This document shows, in pieces, positions 1-9,916 of a stretch of DNA of 64,000 bases. How positions within the stretch are numbered: position 1 is the first letter of the stretch; each line of letters starts with the position of its first letter. A program made the position numbers and the translations under genes. Below the pieces are notes generated by a model that saw only the letters and a program-made list of their open reading frames with translations, made no database searches and had not been told where the DNA came from. Origin of the DNA: Comamonadaceae bacterium (GTDB taxonomy: Bacteria; Pseudomonadota; Gammaproteobacteria; Burkholderiales; Burkholderiaceae_C); the NCBI GenBank assembly GCA_027490925.1, contig JAIXXF010000039.1, forward strand, positions 38,128 through 102,127, in the 5' to 3' direction.

Positions 1-811
1 CCCAGCCTGAGAGCAGGGTCAAGACCTCAACGGGCCGTTGCTGACGCAATAAAAAGTCGGCATAGGCGGCGAGCAAGAACTGATCCGTCACGCCGAGTTG
101 CAGCGCCGCTTTGAAATGGCGCTCGGCGACTTGGGCTTGACCGAGCCGTGCCGACATTTCTGCCAGGCGGGTGTGCGTCCACATCAGCAGGCCTGGCGGT
201 GCTTCGGCCGGTTTCGCCGCAGCGGCGAGTGCGGCGGAGAGGTCGCGGTGGGCGCTGGCCAGCTCGCCTTGACTGGCGCGTGCGTAAGCGCGGCAACCCG
301 CCGACTGCAAGGGCAGGGCGATTGGGGCGAGCCGGTCGCACTCCGCCAAGGCGTCGCGGTAGCGCGCTTGCACCATGAAGATCGCGGCGCGCCAGGACAT
401 GGCTTCTGTCGAGCGAGGGTTCAGCGCCAGCGCTTTGGCGAAGCTGGCCAGCGCGGCGTCGAACTGGTGGTTGTATTGGGCCAAGATGCCGTGGGTGGTC
501 CAGTAGCGCGGGTCCTGGGCGGCTTGGGTGGCCAGCGGTTCCAAGGCACCTTGGGCATAGCCCACGTAGCGTGGGTCGCCTTGGGCCATCGCGAGGTCAA
601 AGTAACGCCTGGCAAGCTCGATGCGCAGATCGGCGTCATCGGGCCGCGCACGCAGTTGCTGGCGCATGGAGTCGAGCCGACGCACCGCTGGGTCGGTGGC
701 GCGCAGCGGCAGCTTTTCAACCACCTCGCGGTCGTCTTTTGGGGTGAAAGGGGCGGCGCAGGCTGGCAGGGCAGCCAGGCACGCACAGGCAGCAAGGATC
801 GCGGAACGCAT
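1..811 (-). CDS. Secreted or lipid-anchored tetratricopeptide-repeat protein, 3' end outside window
   Basis: The minus strand reads open from an ATG at 811 to the window edge (270 codons, no stop), so the gene is partial at its C terminus. The first ~20 residues are a hydrophobic export signal ending around LPACAA; the Cys could be a poor lipobox or lie next to a signal peptidase I site. The rest is helical with TPR-like spacing (for example ARRYFDLAMAQGDPRYVGYA and ALASFAKALALNPRSTEA). TPR proteins scaffold protein-protein contacts; no specific role can be assigned. It starts 25 nt after the EVE gene, on the same strand, and probably shares its transcript. Confidence 0.8.
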   Translation of the reverse strand, partial: MRSAILAACACLAALPACAAPFTPKDDREVVEKLPLRATDPAVRRLDSMRQQLRARPDDADLRIELARRYFDLAMAQGDPRYVGYAQGALEPLATQAAQDPRYWTTHGILAQYNHQFDAALASFAKALALNPRSTEAMSWRAAIFMVQARYRDALAECDRLAPIALPLQSAGCRAYARASQGELASAHRDLSAALAAAAKPAEAPPGLLMWTHTRLAEMSARLGQAQVAERHFKAALQLGVTDQFLLAAYADFLLRQQRPVEVLTLLSGW

Positions 812-836
812 GGGGACTCCCGTTGATCGCCCGACT

Positions 837-1295
837 CTAACCGAGCCCTGCGACGATGGCGCGCCAATGAGACTCAGAAACCGGCGTGATGGACAGGCGG
901 TTGCCCTTTTTCAGAACCCCCAATCCGTCCAGCTCAGGCCGAGCACGGAGCTGTGGCAGGGTGATGGTGGGAATCTTCCTGATCACCTGGACGTCGACCA
1001 TCAGCCATCGCGGTTGTTCTGGCCGGGAAGATGGGTCGAAATACCGCGACGAGCGGTCGAATTGGGTCGGGTCGGTGCAGGCTGCAGACGCCACCCTGGC
1101 GGTGCCAACGATGCCAGGCACTGCGCAGCTGGAGTGATAAAACAGCACTGGGTCGCCGACCCGCATGGCGTCGCGCATGAAGTTGCGGGCTTGGTGGTTT
1201 CGAACACCTACCCAAGGCACGGTGGCGTTGGGCGCTGCGAGCGCATCCTCGACGGAACATTCGTCCGGTTCCGATTTCATCAACCAACAGGCCAT
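837..1295 (-). CDS. EVE domain-containing protein
   Basis: 152 residues, almost entirely one EVE domain (PUA-like fold; family members bind modified bases in DNA or RNA). Visible family marks are the N-terminal WLMKSEPDE stretch, VRNHQARNFM, GDPVLFYHS and the C-terminal KKGNRLSITPVS. I start it at ATG 1295 because homologues begin just before WLMKSEP; an in-frame TTG at 1322 would make it touch the upstream gene. It lies 23 nt downstream of the HerA-like gene and 25 nt upstream of the TPR gene. Stand-alone EVE proteins are common in Proteobacteria and their cellular role is poorly defined. Confidence 0.88.
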   Translation of the reverse strand: MACWLMKSEPDECSVEDALAAPNATVPWVGVRNHQARNFMRDAMRVGDPVLFYHSSCAVPGIVGTARVASAACTDPTQFDRSSRYFDPSSRPEQPRWLMVDVQVIRKIPTITLPQLRARPELDGLGVLKKGNRLSITPVSESHWRAIVAGLG

Positions 1296-1318
1296 GGGTA
1301 AGCGCTGCGCTGTGTGAT

Positions 1319-2830
1319 TCAACGGCGCCTGCTGCCGAAGATGCCGCCCAACACCCCGCGGACGATCTCTCGACCAACCGCTGAACCGATCGTGCGCACC
1401 GCTGAGCGGGCCATGGCGGTGGCCAAGCCTTCGTGGCGTCCGCCTCTGGGACCGGTTGAGCCGAACAAGACATCGCCCAGACCGCCGAGCACACCCACCC
1501 CGTCGGACGGGGCTGGTCTGGCAGCGATGTGGCCGTCGGTGGATGCGGTGGCCGACGCGCTGCGGGCGGCAAGCTTCTCGAACGCCGATTCCCGGTCCAC
1601 CGCCTGTTCGTAAACGCCTGCGACCAGCGAGGCCTGCACCAGCTGCCGCCTTTGGTCGGGCGTGATGGGCCCGATCTGGCTTCCCGGTGGGCGCACGAAC
1701 GCGCGCTCGGTCACCTCAGGGCGGCCCTGGCTGTCGAGGAAACTGACCAATGCTTCGCCGACCGCCAGTTCGGTGATGGCGGCCTCCAGATCCAGTCCTG
1801 GCTTGGGCCGCATCGTTTGTGCGGTGGCTTTCACCGCTTTCTGGTCGCGCGGGGTGAAGGCCCGCAGCGCATGCTGCACCCGGTTGCCCAACTGGGCCAG
1901 CACCGAGTCGGGGATGTCCAGCGGGTTCTGTGTCACAAAATACACGCCAATCCCTTTGGACCGTACCAACCGCACCACCAGTTCGATGCGCTCGATCAAG
2001 GCCTTGGGCGCCTCGTTAAACAGCAGGTGAGCCTCGTCGAAAAAGAACACCAGCTTGGGCTTGTCGGGGTCGCCGATCTCGGGCAGCTGCTCGAACAGCT
2101 CCGACAGCATCCAGAGCAGAAAAGTCGCGTAGAGCCGAGGCGCCTTCATCAGCTGGTCGGCGGCCAGCACATTGACGACGCCGTGTCCGTCGACCGTTTG
2201 CATGAAGTCGTGGATGTCCAGCATGGGTTCGCCAAAGAACTCGGTGCCGCCTTGGCCCTCGATCTGCATCAGGCCGCGCTGGATCGCGCCCACACTGGCG
2301 GCGCTGATGTTGCCGTAGGCCGTTGTGAAGTCTTTTGCGTGGTCGCCGACGTACTGCAGCATGGCGCGCAAGTCTTTGAAGTCGAGCAGCAGCAGACCGT
2401 TGTCGTCTGCGATTTTGAAGACGATGTTGAGCACGCCCGCCTGGGTGTCGTTCAGGTTCAGCATGCGGCCGAGCAGCAGCGGCCCCATGTCCGAGACCGT
2501 GGCGCGCACTGGGTGGCCTTGCAGGCCAAACATGTCCCACAGCTGCACCGGGCACGCATGGGGGGCTGGCAGGGGGATGCCCCGCTGCGTCAGCGCCGCC
2601 GCGAGCTTGTCGCCCACGCGGCCCGGCTGGCTGATGCCAGTGAGGTCGCCTTTGACGTCGGCCATGAACACGGGCACGCCGATCTTGGAGAAGTTCTCTG
2701 CCAAAGTTTGCAAGGTCACGGTCTTGCCAGTACCGGTCGCCCCGGTGATCAAGCCGTGGCGGTTGGCCAAGCCCGGCAACAGCTGGCACTCGGTCGCGGC
2801 GTTGAGGGCGATGGGCAGGGGCTCGGTCAT
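1319..2830 (-). CDS. HerA/FtsK-like ATPase of the YjgR (DUF853) family
   Basis: 503 residues, the usual length for YjgR-type proteins. Walker A is GATGTGKT (residues 30-37) and Walker B is in [13 protein letters not shown]; a second conserved block is [20 protein letters not shown]. The family belongs to the HerA-FtsK P-loop superfamily, whose characterised members translocate nucleic acid, but YjgR itself has no firm function. The C-terminal ~90 residues are Ala/Gly/Arg-rich and low in complexity. It is the first gene of a minus-strand group with the EVE and TPR genes and is divergent from yebC across about 100 bp. Confidence 0.88.
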   Translation of the reverse strand: MTEPLPIALNAATECQLLPGLANRHGLITGATGTGKTVTLQTLAENFSKIGVPVFMADVKGDLTGISQPGRVGDKLAAALTQRGIPLPAPHACPVQLWDMFGLQGHPVRATVSDMGPLLLGRMLNLNDTQAGVLNIVFKIADDNGLLLLDFKDLRAMLQYVGDHAKDFTTAYGNISAASVGAIQRGLMQIEGQGGTEFFGEPMLDIHDFMQTVDGHGVVNVLAADQLMKAPRLYATFLLWMLSELFEQLPEIGDPDKPKLVFFFDEAHLLFNEAPKALIERIELVVRLVRSKGIGVYFVTQNPLDIPDSVLAQLGNRVQHALRAFTPRDQKAVKATAQTMRPKPGLDLEAAITELAVGEALVSFLDSQGRPEVTERAFVRPPGSQIGPITPDQRRQLVQASLVAGVYEQAVDRESAFEKLAARSASATASTDGHIAARPAPSDGVGVLGGLGDVLFGSTGPRGGRHEGLATAMARSAVRTIGSAVGREIVRGVLGGIFGSRRR

Positions 2831-2930
2831 GGGCGGGCTCTTTCTGAACAGGCAGGGAATTGGGTCGGTGAGTGCAAACGGTGAAACGTAAAATCGCGCC
2901 GAGAGATTAAATCAGCACCAAGGATTTTTT

Positions 2931-3650
2931 GTGGCCGGACACAGCAAATGGGCGAACATTCAGCACCGCAAGGGCCGCCAGGACGAAAAGCGCGGCAAGA
3001 TCTGGACACGCATCGTCCGTGAGATCACCGTGGCGGCCCGCACTGGCGGTGGCGATCTCAGCGCCAATCCCCGGTTGCGGTTGGCGGTGGACAAGGCGAA
3101 AGCCGCCAACTTGCCAGCTGAGCGCGTGAAGTACAACATCGACAAGGCCACCGGTAACGCCGAGGGCATCCACTACGAAGAAATCCGCTACGAAGGCTAT
3201 GGCATCGGTGGCGCCGCCATCATCGTAGACACCATGACCGACAACCATGTGCGCACCGTGGCCGAGGTTCGCCACGCTTTCAGCAAGCACGGTGGCAACA
3301 TGGGGACCAACGGGTCGGTGGCTTTCCAGTTCAAGCACTGCGGTCAGCTGGTCTTTGCGCCGGGGACCAGCGAGGACCAGGTGATGGAGGTGGCGCTGGA
3401 AGCGGGTGCAGACGATGTCATCACCGGCGACGATGGTGCCATTGAGGTGCTGACCTCGGTGGCCGATTTCGAAGCGGTGAAAAACGCCCTGCAGGCCGTG
3501 GGTCTGACGCCCGAGGTGGCAGAAGTCACGATGCGGGCGGAAAACAGCATCGCTCTGGAAGGCGATGATGCCGTGAAGATGCAAAAAATCCTGGACGCGC
3601 TGGAAGAATTGGACGACGTGCAAAACGTGTTCCATAACGCCGAGCTGTGA
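2931..3650 (+). CDS. yebC: YebC/PmpR family protein (TACO1 homologue)
   Basis: 239 residues, full length. The N terminus [14 protein letters not shown] is the family signature, followed by the [15 protein letters not shown] block. It starts at GTG 2931 with AAGGA seven bases upstream. YebC proteins were first described as transcriptional regulators (PmpR) and more recently as ribosome-associated factors that ease stalling at proline stretches; the mitochondrial homologue is TACO1. It stands 94 bp upstream of purD and is probably transcribed separately from the purD operon, although read-through is possible. Confidence 0.95.
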   Translation: MAGHSKWANIQHRKGRQDEKRGKIWTRIVREITVAARTGGGDLSANPRLRLAVDKAKAANLPAERVKYNIDKATGNAEGIHYEEIRYEGYGIGGAAIIVDTMTDNHVRTVAEVRHAFSKHGGNMGTNGSVAFQFKHCGQLVFAPGTSEDQVMEVALEAGADDVITGDDGAIEVLTSVADFEAVKNALQAVGLTPEVAEVTMRAENSIALEGDDAVKMQKILDALEELDDVQNVFHNAEL

Positions 3651-3744
3651 TCCGCACCTCTGGCTTTCGGGGCATGTGGCGTTGTGCGATGCTGGCCTGC
3701 CTCAAGGCGCTGGCCGTGGTGACAAGTGAATGGAAAGTGGTTGT

Positions 3745-5034
3745 ATGAAAGTATTGGTGGTGGGCGGCGGTGGCCGCGAGCACGCCCTGGCGTGGAAGCT
3801 CAGCCAGTCGCCCAAAGTGCAGGCGGTGTACGTGGCCCCGGGCAACGGCGGTACGGCGGCCGACGAGCGGCTGGAAAATCTGCCCATCACCGACGTGAAG
3901 GCGCTTCGGGCGTGGGCACAAGAACATAAAATCGCGTTGACGGTGGTGGGGCCAGAGCAGCCGCTTGCAGCGGGCATCGTGGACGAGTTTCGCGCCCACG
4001 GCCTGCGCATCTTCGGGCCAACCAAAGCGGCCGCCCAACTGGAAAGCTCCAAGGCGTTTTCCAAAGCCTTCATGAGACGCCACGGTATCCCGACGGCCGA
4101 GTACGAGACCTTCAGCGACCCGGTGGCGGCCCACGCCTATGTGGACAAGATGGGCGCACCCATTGTGGTCAAGGCCGACGGGCTGGCCGCAGGCAAGGGG
4201 GTGGTCGTCGCCATGAGCGTGGCCGAGGCGCACGAGGCGGTCGATTTCATGCTTGTGGACAACACTTTGGGTGTCCAGCACAACGACGGTGGCGCGCGTG
4301 TGGTGATCGAAGAGTTCCTGCAAGGAGAAGAAGCGAGTTTCATCGTGCTGTGCGACGGCAAAAACGTGGTGCCTCTGGCCACCAGCCAAGACCACAAACG
4401 TCTGCTGGACGGCGACTTGGGCCCCAACACCGGTGGCATGGGCGCCTACTCGCCCGCCCCGGTTGTCACCCCCGATGTGCACGCCCGCACCATGCGCGAG
4501 ATCATTTTGCCGACCATCCGTGGCATGGAGAAAGACGGCATTCCCTTCACAGGGTTCTTGTACGCCGGGTTGATGATCGATGCCCAGGGCAAGCCCAAGA
4601 CCCTGGAGTTCAACTGCCGCATGGGCGACCCCGAGACCCAGCCCATCATGATGCGCCTGAAGTCCGATCTCTACGACCTGCTCTGGGCCGCCACCGAAAC
4701 CGGCCCGAACGGGCGCCTAGACGACATTGAGCTTCAATGGGACCGCCACGTGGCCCTTGGCGTGGTACTGGCCGCGCATGGCTATCCATTGCACCCGCGC
4801 AAAGGCGACCCCATCACCGGCCTGCCCAACGACACTGACAATGCGGTGGTGTTCCACGCGGGCACCACCCTCGCGGGTGACACCACCGTGACCTCGGGCG
4901 GGCGGGTCTTGTGCGTGACGGTGCTGGCCGAGTCGGTCAAAGCGGCGCAGCAGCAAGCCAACGAGCTGGCGAAATCCATTCACTTCGACGGCGTTCAGTA
5001 CCGCCGCGATGTGGGGCACCGGGCCATCAAATGA
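3745..5034 (+). CDS. purD: Phosphoribosylamine-glycine ligase (GARS)
   Basis: 429 residues. Joins glycine to phosphoribosylamine with ATP, the second step of de novo purine synthesis. The N domain starts [18 protein letters not shown]; the ATP-grasp core shows [14 protein letters not shown] and [17 protein letters not shown], then [12 protein letters not shown] and the metal-binding [12 protein letters not shown]. The start at ATG 3745 matches homologues; an ATG five codons earlier is less likely. Its stop overlaps the hemF start (ATGA), so it heads a tightly coupled operon that runs through rng. Confidence 0.97.
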   Translation: MKVLVVGGGGREHALAWKLSQSPKVQAVYVAPGNGGTAADERLENLPITDVKALRAWAQEHKIALTVVGPEQPLAAGIVDEFRAHGLRIFGPTKAAAQLESSKAFSKAFMRRHGIPTAEYETFSDPVAAHAYVDKMGAPIVVKADGLAAGKGVVVAMSVAEAHEAVDFMLVDNTLGVQHNDGGARVVIEEFLQGEEASFIVLCDGKNVVPLATSQDHKRLLDGDLGPNTGGMGAYSPAPVVTPDVHARTMREIILPTIRGMEKDGIPFTGFLYAGLMIDAQGKPKTLEFNCRMGDPETQPIMMRLKSDLYDLLWAATETGPNGRLDDIELQWDRHVALGVVLAAHGYPLHPRKGDPITGLPNDTDNAVVFHAGTTLAGDTTVTSGGRVLCVTVLAESVKAAQQQANELAKSIHFDGVQYRRDVGHRAIK

Positions 5035-5954
5035 GCGCCACCGACCCTGCGGTCACCGACGTTCGCGCCTACCTCCTGGGCCTCCAGCAGAGCATCACCC
5101 GAGAGGTGAGCGCTGTGGACGGCGGTGCGTTCGTGGCTGACGCTTGGGAAAAGCCCCTCGGGGAGCCGTTGCAGGGCAACGGCATCACGATGATCCTTGA
5201 AGGCGGTGCAGTGTTCGAACGGGCGGGGTGTGGCTTTTCCCACGTGCGTGGTCCACGGCTGCCGCCGTCCGCCACGCAGCACCGGCCGGAGCTCAGTGGT
5301 GCACCGTTTGAGGCCATGGGGGTGTCCTTGGTTTTTCACCCCCGAAACCCCTTTGTGCCCACTGTGCACATGAATGTGCGCATGCTCGCGGCCACCCCTT
5401 CGGGTGGTTCACCGGTTTGCTGGTTCGGTGGTGGCATGGACCTCACGCCGTACTACGGCTTCGATGACGACGCCGCCCATTTCCACCGCACATGTCGGTC
5501 GGCTTTGGCGCCGTTCGGCGACGACAAGTACCCGCGTTTCAAAACCTGGTGCGACGACTATTTCTTCCTCAAGCACCGCAATGAGCCACGAGGCGTGGGC
5601 GGTGTGTTCTTCGACGATTTCTCTGAACTCGGCTTCGAACGCAGCCGCGACATGATGCAGGCCGTTGGATCCGCATTGACCAGCGCCTACCTGCCCATTG
5701 TTGCCCGCCGTAAAGACACGCCCTACGGTGAGCGCGAGCGCGCGTTCCAGCTCTACCGGCGTGGGCGCTATGTGGAATTCAACTTGGTTTGGGACCGAGG
5801 CACCCACTTCGGCCTGCAGTCGGGTGGCCGCACCGAGTCCATCCTGATGTCCATGCCACCGTTGGCGAGTTGGGCCTACGCCCAACGACCACAGCCCGGC
5901 TCGCCTGAGGCCGAGCTGTACGAACGTTTTTTGGTCCGGCGCGAATGGGTCTGA
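5031..5954 (+). CDS. hemF: Oxygen-dependent coproporphyrinogen III oxidase
   Basis: 307 residues, normal for HemF. It decarboxylates two propionates of coproporphyrinogen III to give protoporphyrinogen IX using O2, in the cytoplasm. Visible signatures are [39 protein letters not shown] and the C-terminal [16 protein letters not shown]. The start ATG 5031 overlaps the purD stop by four bases, and its own stop overlaps the nadD start, so translation is probably coupled. Presence of HemF implies aerobic haem synthesis. Confidence 0.97.
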   Translation: MSATDPAVTDVRAYLLGLQQSITREVSAVDGGAFVADAWEKPLGEPLQGNGITMILEGGAVFERAGCGFSHVRGPRLPPSATQHRPELSGAPFEAMGVSLVFHPRNPFVPTVHMNVRMLAATPSGGSPVCWFGGGMDLTPYYGFDDDAAHFHRTCRSALAPFGDDKYPRFKTWCDDYFFLKHRNEPRGVGGVFFDDFSELGFERSRDMMQAVGSALTSAYLPIVARRKDTPYGERERAFQLYRRGRYVEFNLVWDRGTHFGLQSGGRTESILMSMPPLASWAYAQRPQPGSPEAELYERFLVRREWV

Positions 5955-6568
5955 GCGGTGGCCAACCGCGACGCCGATTGGGTGTGTTCGGCGGCGCGTT
6001 TGACCCGCCCCACATGGCACACGTGGCCCTGGCGCAAGCCGCCGTGGACCAACTGCGCTTGGACGCCTTGTACGTCGTGCCGACCGGTCAAGCCTGGCAC
6101 AAAACCCGCGCACTCACCCCCGCCTCCCACCGGCTGGCGATGGCGCAGCTGGCTTTTGGTGACCTGCCGAAGGTGGATGTGAGCGATGTGGAGCTGCTTC
6201 GCCACGGCCCCAGCTACACCGTCGACACCCTGCACGATTTCCAAGCACGCGGGCCCAACGCCCAGTGGTTCTTGGTCATGGGAGAAGACCAGGCGCAGGC
6301 ACTGAACCGCTGGCACCGGGCCGATGAAATCGTGAAGTTAGCTATAATTTCAATAGCTAGACGTGCAGAAAAAACGAGGGCGGAAGCCGAATTTGATCCT
6401 AAAACGCTGCATGGGGCGGTGTGGGAGCCTATTTTGCTGCCCCTGATGCCCACCAGCTCCACGGCCGTCCGCCAAAGGATCGCGGATGGCGAGGGGACAG
6501 ACCGCCTAGTTCCCGACGCGGTTGCGCGCTATATTGACCAACACCAGCTTTACCAAACGACCCGATGA
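5945..6568 (+). CDS. nadD: Nicotinate-nucleotide adenylyltransferase with a repeat-derived segment
   Basis: 207 residues. Transfers AMP from ATP to nicotinate mononucleotide, the penultimate step of NAD synthesis. The nucleotidyl-transferase signature is [15 protein letters not shown]; the C-terminal SSTAVRQRI is the second ATP-binding motif. Residues about 131-154, between HRWHRADE and the final domain, are encoded by a palindromic repeat of a type scattered in this genome (separate entry). The reading frame is intact through it and the resulting [10 protein letters not shown] still resembles the core strand expected there, so the enzyme may be functional. It overlaps hemF and rsfS. Confidence 0.93.
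   Translation: MGLSGGQPRRRLGVFGGAFDPPHMAHVALAQAAVDQLRLDALYVVPTGQAWHKTRALTPASHRLAMAQLAFGDLPKVDVSDVELLRHGPSYTVDTLHDFQARGPNAQWFLVMGEDQAQALNRWHRADEIVKLAIISIARRAEKTRAEAEFDPKTLHGAVWEPILLPLMPTSSTAVRQRIADGEGTDRLVPDAVARYIDQHQLYQTTR
6336..6406 (+). repeat. Dispersed palindromic repeat embedded in nadD
   Basis: Contains the inverted repeat TAGCTAT / ATAGCTA (6339-6359, 7-base loop), followed by an A-rich stretch and a GAATTTGAT-like end that also occur in intergenic copies of the repeat type. The segment stays in the nadD frame. Boundaries are approximate. Confidence 0.65.
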
Positions 6569-7305
6569 CCTCTGACTCCGCAGCCAAAAAAGACATCCAA
6601 AAGCTCCAACGCGCCATCGTCGATGGACTGGAAGATGTGAAGGCGCAAGACCTGCAGGTGTTCAACACGGAGCACCTCTCGCCCTTGTTCGAGCGAGTGA
6701 TGATGGCCTCCGGCACCTCCAACCGGCAAACGCGAGCGCTCGCGGCGTCGGTCCGCGACGCAGTGCGTGACGCCGGGTTTGACAAGCCCCGCATCGAGGG
6801 CGAAGAAAACGGTGAATGGATCATCGTGGATTGCGGGGCGGCGGTCGTCCACATCATGCAGCCGTCCATTCGCCAGTACTACCACCTTGAGGAACTGTGG
6901 GGCGACACCCCGGTGCGCCTAAAGCTTGGGTCGGCCAAGCCTGCTGGCGCTGACAAAAAGCCGTCCGTCAAAAAAGCCGCTGCCCCAGCAGAGCCCACGA
7001 CCCTGCGCCGCAGCAGCGCGGCCAAGATCGCCGTCAAGGCGGCCGAACAAGCGGCCAAGGCCGAGAAGGCGGGTAGCACCGCCCCGCGCAAGGCCAGCCG
7101 GGGTGTCGCAGCCAAGACATCAGCGGCTGCCAAGGCATCCGCCAAGAAAGCACCCACCAAGGCCGCAGTGAAGACCGTGGTGGTCAAACCATCTGCCAAC
7201 AAGGCCCCGGCGCGCAAGGTCGCGGTGAAGACCACCGCCAAGAGCGCAACCAAAGCTCCCGCCAAGAAGACACCTGCCAAGAAAGCACCTGCCCGCAAGG
7301 CATGA
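6565..7305 (+). CDS. rsfS: Ribosomal silencing factor RsfS with a long histone-H1-like tail
   Basis: 246 residues. The first ~112 are a normal RsfS/Iojap domain ([47 protein letters not shown]). RsfS binds uL14 on the large subunit and blocks subunit joining in stationary phase. From about residue 113 the protein becomes an Ala/Lys/Pro/Ser-rich tail with repeated KAPAKK- and KTPAKK-type units and almost no acidic residues, like H1 or AlgP tails. The tail shares the uninterrupted frame and ends at the rlmH start, so it is not a frameshift. The ATG overlaps the nadD stop. Confidence 0.92.
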   Translation: MTSDSAAKKDIQKLQRAIVDGLEDVKAQDLQVFNTEHLSPLFERVMMASGTSNRQTRALAASVRDAVRDAGFDKPRIEGEENGEWIIVDCGAAVVHIMQPSIRQYYHLEELWGDTPVRLKLGSAKPAGADKKPSVKKAAAPAEPTTLRRSSAAKIAVKAAEQAAKAEKAGSTAPRKASRGVAAKTSAAAKASAKKAPTKAAVKTVVVKPSANKAPARKVAVKTTAKSATKAPAKKTPAKKAPARKA

Positions 7306-7769
7306 AGCTCTATGTGGTCGCCGTGGGCCAGCGGGTGCCCGATTGGGCGCAAACGGCTTGGGACGATTACGCCAAGCGTTTCCCAGCGGAACTCAGGGTA
7401 GAGCTCAAGGCGGTCAAAACCGAGGCCCGTGGCTCCAAAACCGTGGAACAACTCCACGCCGCCGAGCGTGAGCGGATCGAGTCTGCCATTCCGCGTGGTT
7501 GCCGCACGGTGGCGCTGGATGAGCGGGGCACCGCACTCACCACCGTGGCGTTGGCTGGTCGGCTCAAAAGCTGGCAACTGGAAAGCGACGACGTGGCGCT
7601 GGTCATTGGCGGGCCCGATGGCCTGGACCCGGCTTTCAAGCAGGCGGCTCACGAACGCATCCGCCTGTCGGATCTGACCCTTCCCCACGCGATGGTGCGC
7701 GTGTTGCTGGTGGAGCAGCTCTACCGGGCCTGGTCGGTGAACGCGGGCCATCCCTACCACCGCGAGTGA
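7302..7769 (+). CDS. rlmH: 23S rRNA pseudouridine-1915 N3-methyltransferase
   Basis: 155 residues, full length SPOUT methyltransferase. It methylates pseudouridine 1915 in helix 69 of 23S rRNA. Signatures are [10 protein letters not shown], the knot region [14 protein letters not shown], and the C-terminal [20 protein letters not shown] ending in GHPYHRE. It overlaps rsfS by four bases; the rsfS-rlmH pairing is conserved across bacteria and links two ribosome-maturation functions. Confidence 0.97.
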   Translation: MKLYVVAVGQRVPDWAQTAWDDYAKRFPAELRVELKAVKTEARGSKTVEQLHAAERERIESAIPRGCRTVALDERGTALTTVALAGRLKSWQLESDDVALVIGGPDGLDPAFKQAAHERIRLSDLTLPHAMVRVLLVEQLYRAWSVNAGHPYHRE

Positions 7770-7771
7770 CC

Positions 7772-8377
7772 ATGGTTCCTGAATTCATTTATCTCGCGTC
7801 CCAAAGCCCGCGTCGGCGCGAGCTGCTGGACCAGCTCGGGGTGAGGCATGAACTGCTGCTGCCCGGACCAGAAGAAGACGCTGAAGCCCTGGAGATCGGG
7901 CGCCCTGGGGAATCGCCCACCGCTTATGTGCAGCGCGTGACGGGTCTCAAACTGGAGGCTGCTGTTGCGCGCCTGAAGGCCCGGGGCCTGCCCGCCGCCC
8001 CCGTGCTTTGCGCCGACACCACCGTGGCCAGGGGGCGAACCATCTACGGCAAGCCGCACGATGCAGCGGATGCCGCTCGCATGCTGCGCAATTTGGTCGG
8101 TGGGACCCACCGGGTGATGACCGCCGTGGCGGTGCAGCACGGCAACAGGCGGGCCGCCGCCTTGAGTGTGTCCCGTGTGACGTTTTCACCGTTGACCCAA
8201 GGGGAACTCGCCGCGTACGTGTCCAGTGGCGAGTCCATGGGCAAGGCCGGGGCGTACGCGGTGCAGGGGCGGGCGGCGGCCTTTATCTCGCACATCAGCG
8301 GTAGCCACTCTGGCATCATGGGGCTCCCCCTGCACGAGACCGCCCAGCTCCTGCAGGCCGTGGGTTTTTTGCGCTGA
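7772..8377 (+). CDS. maf: Maf family nucleoside triphosphate pyrophosphatase
   Basis: 201 residues from ATG 7772; a GTG six bases upstream overlaps the rlmH stop and is an alternative. The N-terminal [15 protein letters not shown] is the Maf signature, with CADTTVARG and [14 protein letters not shown] further on. Maf proteins hydrolyse dTTP/UTP or modified nucleotides to monophosphates, acting as house-cleaning enzymes. I cannot tell which substrate subclass this is from the sequence alone. It is in the middle of the purD-rng operon. Confidence 0.93.
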   Translation: MVPEFIYLASQSPRRRELLDQLGVRHELLLPGPEEDAEALEIGRPGESPTAYVQRVTGLKLEAAVARLKARGLPAAPVLCADTTVARGRTIYGKPHDAADAARMLRNLVGGTHRVMTAVAVQHGNRRAAALSVSRVTFSPLTQGELAAYVSSGESMGKAGAYAVQGRAAAFISHISGSHSGIMGLPLHETAQLLQAVGFLR

Positions 8378-8380
8378 GCC

Positions 8381-9895
8381 ATGCAACAAGACATTTTGAT
8401 CAACTGGTCGCCCCAGGAAACCCGTGTGGCGGTGGTGGAAAACGGTGCGGTGCAGGAGCTGCACGTGGAACGCACGCTGGAGCGGGGTTTGGTGGGCAAC
8501 GTTTATCTGGGCAAAGTGTCCCGCGTGTTGCCTGGCATGCAGTCTGCCTTCATAGACATCGGCTTGGACCGCGCCGCGTTTCTGCATGTGGCCGATCTGG
8601 TGTCCAGCGGGCACCACCGGGCGAGCGACGCCGAAGGCCGGGCGCCGGGTTCGGCGCCAGTCGCCAACCTGGTGCCAATCGAGAAACAGGTTTTTGAGGG
8701 CCAGTCGCTGCTGGTGCAGGTCATCAAGGACCCGATTGGTACCAAAGGCGCGCGCCTGTCGGCCCAAATCAGCATCGCTGGGCGCTTGTTGGTTTACTTG
8801 CCGCACGACAACCACATGGGCATCTCGCAGAAGATCCCAGCAGAACAACGGACCGCTTTGCGTGAACGTTTGCTCGCGTTGGCCACCGCCTCGGCCCCAG
8901 GCGGTGGCGGTGGCACCGGAGGTGGTTTCATTCTGCGCACCAACGGTGAAGACGCCTCGGACGCTGAACTGGCCGACGACATCGCCTACCTTCGCAAGGC
9001 TTGGGCGCGGATCAGAGACGCGTCGTTGCGTCAGCCCCCACGCAGCCTGCTGCATCAGGACCTGAGCCTGCTTGAGCGTGTGTTGCGCGACATGGCCGGG
9101 GAAGACACCCAGACCATCCGGATCGATTCGCGCGAGCAGTGCGAACGGCTGCAGGCGTTTGGCCGTGAATTCATGCCCGCCACGGTGGACAAGGTACAGC
9201 ATTACAAGGGCGAGCGGCCGATCTTTGACCTGTTTTCGATCGACGAAGAAATCGCCCGCGCACTGGGCCGCCGTGTCGACCTCAAGTCAGGCGGTTATTT
9301 GATCGTGGACCAGACGGAGGCGTTGACCACCATCGACGTGAACACTGGCGGCTACGTCGGGGCACGGAACTTCGACGACACCATTTTCAAAACCAACCTG
9401 GAGGCGGCGCTGGCGATCGCCCGGCAGTTGCGACTGAGAAATCTGGGCGGCATCGTCGTCGTCGATTTCATCGACATGACACGCGAAGACCACCGCGAAG
9501 CGGTGCTTGCCGAGTTCCGAAAGCAGTTGGCCCGTGACCGCGTGAAGACCATGGCAGGCGGGTTTTCCCAGTTGGGCTTGGTCGAGATGACTCGCAAGCG
9601 CACCCGCGAATCGCTGGCCCATTTGTTGTGCGAACCCTGCGCGGCTTGCAGTGGCAAGGGCTCGGTGAAAACCGCCCGCAGCGTGGCCTACGACATCCTG
9701 CGCGAGATTCTGCGTGAGGCCCGCCAGTTCAGCCCGCGCGAATTCAGGGTGGTGGCCTCACCCAAGGTGGTGGAGCTGTTCCTGGACGAGGAGAGCCAGC
9801 ACCTGGCCGGTTTGAGCGACTTCATTGGCAAACCCATTTCTTTGCAGAGCGAGGGTGCCATGGGTCAGGAGCAGTACGACATCGTGCTGATGTAG
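8381..9895 (+). CDS. rng: Ribonuclease G
   Basis: 504 residues, the length of RNase G rather than RNase E, with no long degradosome-scaffold tail. An S1 domain lies near residues 35-130 (GNVYLGKVSRVLPGMQSAF). The catalytic core has YLIVDQTEALTTIDVNTGGY and IVVVDFIDM, and the zinc-link region is CEPCAACSGKG. RNase G cleaves single-stranded A/U-rich RNA, matures the 5' end of 16S rRNA and turns over some mRNAs. It starts three bases after maf and ends the operon, convergent with the next gene after a 21-bp gap that shows no obvious terminator. Confidence 0.96.
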   Translation: MQQDILINWSPQETRVAVVENGAVQELHVERTLERGLVGNVYLGKVSRVLPGMQSAFIDIGLDRAAFLHVADLVSSGHHRASDAEGRAPGSAPVANLVPIEKQVFEGQSLLVQVIKDPIGTKGARLSAQISIAGRLLVYLPHDNHMGISQKIPAEQRTALRERLLALATASAPGGGGGTGGGFILRTNGEDASDAELADDIAYLRKAWARIRDASLRQPPRSLLHQDLSLLERVLRDMAGEDTQTIRIDSREQCERLQAFGREFMPATVDKVQHYKGERPIFDLFSIDEEIARALGRRVDLKSGGYLIVDQTEALTTIDVNTGGYVGARNFDDTIFKTNLEAALAIARQLRLRNLGGIVVVDFIDMTREDHREAVLAEFRKQLARDRVKTMAGGFSQLGLVEMTRKRTRESLAHLLCEPCAACSGKGSVKTARSVAYDILREILREARQFSPREFRVVASPKVVELFLDEESQHLAGLSDFIGKPISLQSEGAMGQEQYDIVLM

Positions 9896-9916
9896 CGACC
9901 AGCCTACTGCACGGGG

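Noticed and set aside
421..867. Minus-strand frame of 148 codons at the window start
   Set aside because: Arg/Pro/Trp-rich frame shadow of the true TPR gene, which has no stop inside the window.
1529..2884. Open frame of 451 codons on the plus strand
   Set aside because: Antisense to the HerA-like gene, which has Walker motifs and normal length.
7000..7302. Lys/Ala tail of rsfS as a frameshift artefact
   Set aside because: The tail stays in one frame, ends in the ATGA overlap with rlmH and has regular repeats, so it looks genuine.
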